From Burkholderiales bacterium (GTDB lineage: Bacteria > Pseudomonadota > Gammaproteobacteria > Burkholderiales > Burkholderiaceae): 6,684 nucleotides of DNA. The stretch lies in contig CANBUA010000261.1 of assembly GCA_947372535.1 (NCBI GenBank), positions 1 to 6,684 of the forward strand. Direction: 5' to 3'. Each line of letters begins with the position of its first letter. Within the stretch, counting starts at the first letter, position 1. A program made the position numbers and the translations under genes. Shown here in pieces: positions 1-5,309 of the stretch. Below the pieces are notes generated by a model. That model searched no databases. It had not been told where the DNA came from and saw nothing but the letters and a program-made list of their open reading frames with translations.

Positions 1-209
1 CCGATGAAACAGGTGCGCTGGTCAAGGGCCATCCGCGCCACCCCATTGTGGAAGACGCGGTGGTGATCTATGCCGGTGCGACGGTGCTGGGACGCATCAC
101 CGTGGGTGCGGGTTCGAGCATCGGCGGCAACGTGTGGTTGACGCACAGCGTGCCGCCAGGCAGCCACATCACCCAGGCGCAGACCCAATCTCGCGACACC
201 CCGGCGTGA
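1..209 (+). CDS. epsC: Serine O-acetyltransferase (EpsC/CysE family), C-terminal part, 5' truncated by window edge
   Basis: This enzyme acetylates serine with acetyl-CoA to give O-acetylserine, the carbon skeleton for cysteine synthesis, in the cytoplasm. Only the last 68 residues are visible (complete codons 3-206, stop 207-209). They show the left-handed beta-helix of hexapeptide acyltransferases: the segment [11 protein letters not shown], then hexad-like turns through [18 protein letters not shown] and [10 protein letters not shown], ending in VPPGS. The His of RHP (visible residue 13) aligns with the second active-site His of E. coli CysE (His193). After VPPGSHITQ the protein stops within about 10 residues, so the AGVPARIVG coil and the long C-terminal tail of E. 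coli CysE are missing. It ends in Ala rather than the Ile that CysE inserts into CysK. It lies 82 nt upstream of the encapsulin gene and in the same direction, a known neighbour of family 2A shells. The family call is firm; epsC versus cysE is a naming choice. Confidence 0.9.
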   Translation, partial: DETGALVKGHPRHPIVEDAVVIYAGATVLGRITVGAGSSIGGNVWLTHSVPPGSHITQAQTQSRDTPA

Positions 210-291
210 CACCCCCGCCTGAGCCCGCATCTGTCGACAACCGTTTCCCTCCGATTTCTTCACCCCACCTCAGACCTCTTCAGGAGCCCGC
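210..291 (+). other. 82-nt leader between acetyltransferase and encapsulin shell gene
   Basis: This gap is pyrimidine-rich in its second half. I found no convincing -35/-10 pair, no strong hairpin and no T-tract terminator. The only recognisable signal is the ribosome binding site at its end. The gap is long enough for an internal promoter or regulator site, but the genes could equally be co-transcribed. Confidence 0.4.
282..286 (+). promoter_or_regulatory. Ribosome binding site AGGAG for the encapsulin shell gene
   Basis: AGGAG lies 5 nt before the ATG at 292. It is the best Shine-Dalgarno match in the plus-strand block and supports that start. A strong site here fits a shell protein needed in many copies per compartment. 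Confidence 0.75.
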
Positions 292-1209
292 ATGGCCAAC
301 AACCACGAACAAAGCACCGCCCTTGGCGACATCGCCGCCCGGCAACTTGCCATCGCCACCCGCACCGTGCCCCAGATGGGCACGATCACGCCGCGCTGGC
401 TGACCCACCTGCTGCAATGGGTGCCTGTGGATGCCGGTATCTACCGCGTGAACAAGGTGAAGGACGCCTCCAGCGTGACGGTGGATTGCTCCGGCCGCGA
501 CGAGCGTGAACTGCCGCAGACCTTCGTCGATTACATCGAAGACCCGCGCGAATACCTGCTGTCTGCCGTGAACACCGTGCTGGACGTGCACACCCGCGTG
601 TCCGACCTGTACTCCAAGCCCTACAACCAGATCGCCGAACAGCTGCGCCTGACCATCGAGACCATCAAGGAGCGCCAGGAATCCGAGCTGATCAACAACA
701 AGGAATACGGCCTGCTCAACAGCATCGCGCCGCATCAGCACATCAATACCCGCACCGGCGCGCCCACGCCCGATGACCTGGACGAGCTGCTGAGCAAGGT
801 GTGGAAGGAGCCTGGCTTCTTCCTGGCCCACCCGCTGGCCATCGCCGCTTTCGGCCGTGAATGCACCCGCCGTGGCGTGCCCCCGCCCACCGTGTCGCTG
901 TTCGGCTCGCAGTTCATCACCTGGCGCGGCGTGCCGCTGATCCCTTGCGACAAGATCCTGATCGAGAACAACAAAACCAAGATCCTGCTGATCCGCACCG
1001 GTGAAAGCCGTCAGGGTGTCGTGGGCCTGTATCAGCCCGACCTGCCTGGCGCGCAGAGCCCCGGCCTGGCCGTGCGCTTCATGGGCATCAACCACAAGGC
1101 GATCGCGTCCTACCTGGTGTCGCTGTATTGCTCGCTGGCCGTCCTGACGGACGACGCCATCGCCGTGCTCGAAGACGTCGAGGTCAACAAGTACCATGAG
1201 TACAAGTGA
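292..1209 (+). CDS. Family 2A encapsulin nanocompartment shell protein (SrpI-like)
   Basis: The predicted 305-residue cytoplasmic protein self-assembles into an icosahedral HK97-fold shell that encloses cysteine desulfurase. The type member is SrpI, the sulfur-starvation-induced protein of Synechococcus. Family-like features are an extended N-arm (about 1-35), the segment TITPRWLTHLLQWVPVDAGIY (31-51), a polar E-loop-like stretch (about 52-78), a long helical region with SDLYSKPYNQIAEQLRL (104-120), and an A-domain-like C-terminal half with FGRECTRRGVPPPTVSLFGS (187-206) and RTGESRQGVVGLYQPDLPG (235-253). There is no inserted cyclic-nucleotide-binding domain, which separates 2A from 2B shells. 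The ATG has AGGAG 5 nt upstream. The 3' end overlaps the cargo gene by 14 nt, and a serine acetyltransferase gene precedes it. Family recognition comes from remembered homologues plus this diagnostic context; no search was run. No phage genes flank it, so a prophage capsid is unlikely. Confidence 0.93.
   Translation: MANNHEQSTALGDIAARQLAIATRTVPQMGTITPRWLTHLLQWVPVDAGIYRVNKVKDASSVTVDCSGRDERELPQTFVDYIEDPREYLLSAVNTVLDVHTRVSDLYSKPYNQIAEQLRLTIETIKERQESELINNKEYGLLNSIAPHQHINTRTGAPTPDDLDELLSKVWKEPGFFLAHPLAIAAFGRECTRRGVPPPTVSLFGSQFITWRGVPLIPCDKILIENNKTKILLIRTGESRQGVVGLYQPDLPGAQSPGLAVRFMGINHKAIASYLVSLYCSLAVLTDDAIAVLEDVEVNKYHEYK
1180..1184 (+). promoter_or_regulatory. Weak ribosome binding site (GAGGT) inside the encapsulin gene
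   Basis: GAGGT lies 11 nt before the ATG at 1196, within the last codons of the shell gene. The spacing is longer than ideal. Translation of the cargo is therefore probably helped by ribosomes finishing the shell gene, whose stop lies 11 nt past the cargo start codon. Confidence 0.4.
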
Positions 1210-3061
1210 CAACAGCGCCCTGGGTCTGCCCGATGTGGCGGAGCTGACCCGGTTGGCCAACCAATTCTTCTCGGCGCTGCCGGGACAGGCACCGTCGGCG
1301 GCACCCGCTGCGCCGGGCCTGCCCAGCGGGCTGTCGCATCTGGGGCCGCAAACCGAAGCGGGAGGCAGCAGCCATCCGCTTGCGGTGCAAAACGTGCCTG
1401 CCAGCCGCGCGGCCACGGGCGCCCATTCGGGCAGCTTGCCGTCCACACCGGCCTACGAAGGCTTGCCGTCCGTGCCCACGGTGGCACAACCCGGTCAGGT
1501 GCCGGCATCGTTTGGCCGCGAGCTGCCCCTGAACGCGCCCGTGCAGCCGCCGCCCGCCGATAATCCGGCAGCGTTGACGCGAGGGGTGCAGCCCATCCTC
1601 ACGGTCAGCCCGACCGATTGGGGCCTGCCCAGCGATCAGGATCTGAGCGAGTTGCTGAGCCTGCGTTCGCCCGAGCGCGTGCAGCGTGGACCGGCCAGCC
1701 CGGGTCAGGCCTCGTCCTTTTACTTCCTGGCCGACGGCTTTGCAGGCCTGGGGCACCTCGGTGGGGCCCAACCTGGTTTGCAGACGCCAGGGCAGTCGGC
1801 CCGGCCGATGTCGCCGCAGGCCAATGGCTTCACGCCGCCTTTCGATGTGAACCTGGTGCGGCGGGATTTCCCCGTGCTGCGCGAGCACGTCAACGGCAAG
1901 CCGCTGATCTGGCTGGACAACGCGGCCACCACGCACAAGCCGCAATCGGTGATCGACCGGATCTCGTACTTCTACGCGCACGAGAACTCGAACATCCACC
2001 GCGCGGCGCATGAGCTGGCTGCCCGGGCCACGGACGCCTACGAAGGCGCCAGAGAAAAGGTGCGCGGCTTCATCAACGCGCGCTCGGTCAACGAGATCGT
2101 GTTCGTGCGGGGCACCACCGAGGCCATCAACCTGGTGGCCAAGAGCTGGGGCCAGGCCAATCTGCGTGAAGGCGACGAGATCATCGTCAGCCATCTGGAG
2201 CACCATGCCAACATCGTGCCCTGGCAACAGCTGTGTGCCACCACGGGCGCGAAGTTGCGTGTGATTCCGGTGGACGACGACGGCCAGGTGCTGCTGGACG
2301 AGTACGCCAAGCTGCTGGGCCCACGCACGAAGGTTGTGTCCTTCACCCAGGTGTCCAATGCGCTGGGCACCGTCACGCCGGCCAGGCAGATGGTGGCCAT
2401 GGCGCACAGCGCCGGGGCCAAGGTGCTGGTCGACGGTGCGCAGTCGGTGTCGCACATGCGTGCCGACGTGATGGACCTGAACTGCGACTGGTTCGTGTTC
2501 TCCGGCCACAAGGTGTTCGGCCCCACGGGCATCGGTGTGCTGTTCGGCAAGGAAGCCTTGTTGAACGACACCCCGCCGTGGCAAGGTGGCGGCAACATGA
2601 TCAAGGACGTGACCTTCGAGCACACGCAATACCACGATGCCCCGGGCCGCTTTGAAGCCGGCACAGGCAACATCGCGGACGCGGTGGGCCTGGGTGCGGC
2701 CATTGACTATGTGCAGCGCCTGGGCATCGACAACATCGGCGCCTATGAGCACCAGCTGTTGTTGTACGGGACCCGCCTGTTGAAGGATGTGCCTGGCCTC
2801 AAGCTGATCGGCACGGCGCCGGACAAGGCTGCGGTGATGTCCTTCACTTTGCGGGGCTACCAGACCGAAGAGGTCGGGGCCGCCTTGAACAAGGAAGGCA
2901 TTGCCGTGCGTTCCGGCCACCATTGCGCGCAGCCCATCCTGCGTCGCTTCGGGCTGGAGGCCACCGTGCGACCCTCGCTGGCGTTCTACAACACCTGCGC
3001 AGAGATCGACACCCTGGTGGGCGTGCTGCACAGGCTGGCTGGACAAAAGCAGCGGCGTTGA
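1196..3061 (+). CDS. Encapsulin cargo: SufS-type cysteine desulfurase with long disordered N-terminal domain
   Basis: This PLP enzyme converts cysteine to alanine and leaves a persulfide on its catalytic cysteine; here it is predicted cargo of the shell encoded just upstream. Residues 216-621 (406 aa) form a complete type II (SufS/CsdA) desulfurase. It is collinear with E. coli SufS at a constant offset of 213: H336 stacks on PLP (EHHAN), D413 and Q416 bind PLP (DGAQ), K439 is the Schiff-base lysine (SGHK), C577 is the persulfide cysteine (RSGHHC) and R592 binds the substrate carboxylate. Residues 1-215 are an Ala/Pro/Gly/Ser-rich extension with no Lys or Cys. Short hydrophobic islands interrupt it: 13-30 (AELTRLANQFFSALPG), 87-94, 122-134, 141-157 (SDQDLSELLSL) and 173-190 (SSFYFLADGFAGLG). 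Such extensions direct desulfurase into family 2A encapsulins; which island binds the shell cannot be seen here. The start overlaps the shell gene by 14 nt. It is distinct from housekeeping IscS/SufS, which lack the extension. Confidence 0.95.
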   Translation: MSTSDNSALGLPDVAELTRLANQFFSALPGQAPSAAPAAPGLPSGLSHLGPQTEAGGSSHPLAVQNVPASRAATGAHSGSLPSTPAYEGLPSVPTVAQPGQVPASFGRELPLNAPVQPPPADNPAALTRGVQPILTVSPTDWGLPSDQDLSELLSLRSPERVQRGPASPGQASSFYFLADGFAGLGHLGGAQPGLQTPGQSARPMSPQANGFTPPFDVNLVRRDFPVLREHVNGKPLIWLDNAATTHKPQSVIDRISYFYAHENSNIHRAAHELAARATDAYEGAREKVRGFINARSVNEIVFVRGTTEAINLVAKSWGQANLREGDEIIVSHLEHHANIVPWQQLCATTGAKLRVIPVDDDGQVLLDEYAKLLGPRTKVVSFTQVSNALGTVTPARQMVAMAHSAGAKVLVDGAQSVSHMRADVMDLNCDWFVFSGHKVFGPTGIGVLFGKEALLNDTPPWQGGGNMIKDVTFEHTQYHDAPGRFEAGTGNIADAVGLGAAIDYVQRLGIDNIGAYEHQLLLYGTRLLKDVPGLKLIGTAPDKAAVMSFTLRGYQTEEVGAALNKEGIAVRSGHHCAQPILRRFGLEATVRPSLAFYNTCAEIDTLVGVLHRLAGQKQRR

Positions 3062-3071
3062 GCTGCTGCCG

Positions 3072-3104
3072 CAACGCGTCGGTCGCTCAGTGGCCGACGC
3101 GTTG
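3072..3104. terminator. Perfect 11-bp inverted repeat between convergent genes, probable bidirectional terminator hairpin
   Basis: CAACGCGTCGG (3072-3082) and CCGACGCGTTG (3094-3104) are exact reverse complements. G-T, C-G and G-T pairs can continue the stem inward to a 5-nt loop. The repeat begins 11 nt after the desulfurase stop codon and contains the stop codon of the minus-strand TPR gene (3087-3089) at its centre. There is no T-tract on either side. It may terminate inefficiently alone, protect the 3' ends of both transcripts, or work together with collision of converging polymerases or with Rho. Confidence 0.5.
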
Positions 3105-3779
3105 GGTCAATGCGGCCACCCGTTCTTGCAGTGGCTCCCTTTGTGGTGCGCCTTCCGGCAGAACGGCCAGCAGCCGCTTGAAATAGCCCAGCGCCGCCTT
3201 GTCATCCCGGCGCTCCATGGCCGCTTCACCCGCCAGGCCCAAAGCCGTTTTGTGACGAGGGGACAGTTTCAAGGCCCGAGCGATCAAGGCTTCGGGCTCT
3301 CCGGCCAGGGTCTGCCCCTTGCTCATGGCAAGGGTCACGGCGTATTGGCTGAGTGTGTCCGCGTCGCCTGGGGTCAGCCGGGCCCAGGACCGATAGGCCG
3401 ACACCGCCTCGGTCAACATGCCGGCTTGCTCACACTGTTGGGCCAGCTGCTTCCACGAGGCGACATCACCAGGTGCGCGCCGCAGGTAGGCAATGAGCCC
3501 GGGAATGTCTTGAGGCGTGGCCGCAAGGGTCGGCGTCGCCTGGACCGATCCCGGACCTGTGCCCAATGCCTCCCACTGCCCTACTTTCAGGTAGCTCAGG
3601 CTCAACCCGGCCACGACCGCCGTGCTGAGCCAGATGGCTGTCCACCGGCTGATGGACGGTGCTTCGCCGGCTGGCCCGGCTCGCAACAAGGGACGACACG
3701 CCAGCCAGCATGTGCCCAGGGTCAAACCCAGGGCCAGCAAGGCAAAGGCCCAGGTTGCGGAGCCGGAGGCTTCAACCAT
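3087..3779 (-). CDS. Two-transmembrane TPR protein resembling the TPR region of cytochrome c biogenesis factor CcmI
   Basis: The 230-residue inner-membrane protein has hydrophobic segments at about 9-29 and 46-64, a Pro/Thr/Gly linker (about 70-92), and a TPR-like domain (about 93-210). The domain reads like CcmI/NrfG: IAYLRRAPGDVASWKQLAQ (96-114), then AVSAYRSWARLTPGDADTLSQYA, then GEPEALIARALKLSPRHKTALGLAGEAA, then KAALGYFKRLLAVLPEG. In CcmI the TPR part binds apocytochrome c and passes it to the heme ligation machinery. Full CcmI is longer (about 400 residues in many species), and here only about 16 residues separate the two membrane segments. No ccm genes lie nearby. The gene follows the metallo-hydrolase gene by 14 nt with no clear Shine-Dalgarno, so it is probably translationally coupled. 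I infer a membrane-anchored chaperone or scaffold facing the periplasm; apocytochrome binding is unproven. Confidence 0.75.
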   Translation of the reverse strand: MVEASGSATWAFALLALGLTLGTCWLACRPLLRAGPAGEAPSISRWTAIWLSTAVVAGLSLSYLKVGQWEALGTGPGSVQATPTLAATPQDIPGLIAYLRRAPGDVASWKQLAQQCEQAGMLTEAVSAYRSWARLTPGDADTLSQYAVTLAMSKGQTLAGEPEALIARALKLSPRHKTALGLAGEAAMERRDDKAALGYFKRLLAVLPEGAPQREPLQERVAALTQRVGH

Positions 3780-3793
3780 GATTCAAGCGGCGT

Positions 3794-5275
3794 TCAATGC
3801 GCGTCGGCGACCTGGCCGTTGTAGGCCTTCAGGTCATCCAGCTTGACCACACCCGGGCCGTGCAGGGGCACCAGTTGTTGAACATCCAGTTGGTACTGGG
3901 CGATGTTCGTTTGCAGGTTCACGGCATAGGGGTTGGGCGTGGCAGGCGGCTTTGCGTTGGGGGCCAAGGGCGTGTAGGCGTCCACTTCGATGGCGATCTT
4001 CTCGGCAGGCAGGTAGACCAGCACGAAAGCATCGTTGTGGGTGTTGCCTGCCAGCGGATAGACCTCGATCTTGCGTTGGCCATCGGTCAGTGCATACACC
4101 TTGTCCAGGCCTTCGAACTTGGGCTTGACGGGCTTGGCTGCCAGGCGGTCCGGCTGGATGTGGTGAGGCTGGGTCCAGACCTTCTGGTAGTAGCCGATGT
4201 TGGCCTTGTGGGTGACCACGGTCGCGCCTTCGGCCACCAGGGTGCGCAAGCCGCCGGAATGATCGAAGTGGGCGTGGGTGTTGACCACGTAGCGGATGGG
4301 CTTGCCGGGGATCACTTCCTTGATCTTGTCCACCACGGCCTGGGCACGGGCTTCATTGAGCGGCGCTTCGATCAAGACAACGTGATCCTTCTGCGCAATG
4401 GCCACGCTGTGATGGGTGCCACCGGTGAGGTAGAACACGCCATCGGCCAGCGGCGTGCAGGTAACTGTCACCGCTGGCGCCTTGGCCGTGAGGATGGGCT
4501 CAGGGATGGCCAGGGGCTGGAAGGCGTTGAAGCGCACTTCCTTCACGTCCAGGTCCAGCACGGGATGCCCCCCCTGATTGCGCACGATGTGCGCGGGGAA
4601 GCGCGAGGCGCCTTGGTCGGTTTGCCCTTCGAACAGTGTTTCGACCAAGGTGTCACCCAGAACCGGGCTGTCGATCCAGGTGCGCACGCGTGTGACCTGG
4701 TTCTGCGCATCCAGCAGGCCTTCGAAGCGGTGGGTGCTGTCCAGCTGGAAGCTGACTTCGTTGCCGCCCTTGACCTTCTTGGTCTTGGCGCCGAAGGCCA
4801 GCGCGGCCTTGAGGAAGCCTTGCGGGGTGGACCAGATCTCGGCCACACGCTCTTCCACAGCAGCCGGTTGCAGGGAGGCGGTGCCAGTGGGCGTCACGGC
4901 GTTGTTCCAGGCCAGGTTGGCGCGGATGTTCTGGTCGACCACCTGCTCGGTCGGCGCGGGGCGGACGCGCTGTGGCTCGATGGTCTGCAGACGCTTGATC
5001 TGCACGCGAGAGCTGGCCGACTCGAAGTGAACGCCAGCCTGGTAGCTGCTCACATCAAAGCCGGGCCACGGCAAGGTGGGCGCAGGTGCCTGGCCAAACT
5101 GGTACCAATGACCGGTACCCGAGAACTCCAGCGACTGGACGTCATCCAGCTTGTACTGGCGAGCCGCGTCTTCGACCGGGCCGGCATGGGCCAGGGTCGA
5201 GGCCACCAGCAGTGCACCGGCAATGGGTTTCCATGCCAGCATTGCGAGGCTGGCGTTGGTCTTGTGGGCATTCAT
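3794..5275 (-). CDS. Exported MBL-fold metallo-hydrolase with large N-terminal extra domain
   Basis: The predicted secreted or periplasmic hydrolase has 493 residues. A signal peptide spans about 1-31, with hydrophobic core 9-28 and likely cleavage after LAHA. Residues 32 to about 265 form an unrecognised domain resembling an outer-membrane lipid- or substrate-binding fold only in its beta-rich look. The MBL domain follows, from about 267 to the end. The dinuclear metal site looks complete: H334, H336, D338 and H339 (HAHFDH), H413 (GNTHNDA), D432 (EVDAYTP) and H472 (PLHGPG). Active hydrolysis is therefore plausible; the substrate is unknown. I chose the ATG at 5275 because GGAG lies 6 nt upstream and the signal peptide follows directly. 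An in-frame TTG at 5287 would add four residues but overlaps that site. It lies 34 nt after the adaptor gene and 14 nt before the TPR gene, probably in one operon. A glyoxalase II, lactonase or sulfatase-like role cannot be distinguished. Confidence 0.85.
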   Translation of the reverse strand: MNAHKTNASLAMLAWKPIAGALLVASTLAHAGPVEDAARQYKLDDVQSLEFSGTGHWYQFGQAPAPTLPWPGFDVSSYQAGVHFESASSRVQIKRLQTIEPQRVRPAPTEQVVDQNIRANLAWNNAVTPTGTASLQPAAVEERVAEIWSTPQGFLKAALAFGAKTKKVKGGNEVSFQLDSTHRFEGLLDAQNQVTRVRTWIDSPVLGDTLVETLFEGQTDQGASRFPAHIVRNQGGHPVLDLDVKEVRFNAFQPLAIPEPILTAKAPAVTVTCTPLADGVFYLTGGTHHSVAIAQKDHVVLIEAPLNEARAQAVVDKIKEVIPGKPIRYVVNTHAHFDHSGGLRTLVAEGATVVTHKANIGYYQKVWTQPHHIQPDRLAAKPVKPKFEGLDKVYALTDGQRKIEVYPLAGNTHNDAFVLVYLPAEKIAIEVDAYTPLAPNAKPPATPNPYAVNLQTNIAQYQLDVQQLVPLHGPGVVKLDDLKAYNGQVADAH

Positions 5276-5281
5276 GGCTTG

Positions 5282-5285
5282 CTCC
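5282..5285 (-). promoter_or_regulatory. Ribosome binding site GGAG for the MBL-fold hydrolase gene
   Basis: On the minus strand GGAG lies 6 nt before the ATG at 5275. This is the evidence for preferring that ATG over the in-frame TTG at 5287, which sits immediately upstream of the site. Confidence 0.7.
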
Positions 5286-5309
5286 AATCGAGTGTGTTGA
5301 GTGTCAAAG

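Noticed and set aside
292..1209. Prophage major capsid protein instead of encapsulin
   Set aside because: Encapsulins share the HK97 fold with capsids, but there is no protease, portal, terminase or tail gene nearby. The flanking desulfurase with long extension and the serine acetyltransferase are the specific family 2A context.
280..1446. 388-codon open frame on the minus strand opposite the encapsulin gene
   Set aside because: It spans the junction of two convincing plus-strand genes and has antisense-like His/Gln/Gly-rich composition with no recognisable motif.
1184..3046. 620-codon open frame on the minus strand opposite the desulfurase
   Set aside because: The plus strand encodes a desulfurase with all catalytic residues collinear with SufS. 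The antisense frame has low-complexity His/Gln/Arg/Val-rich sequence typical of antisense shadows in GC-rich DNA.
5276..5287. TTG start at 5287 for the metallo-hydrolase
   Set aside because: It lies just upstream of the GGAG that is well spaced from the ATG at 5275, and no ribosome site supports it. The signal peptide is complete from the ATG.
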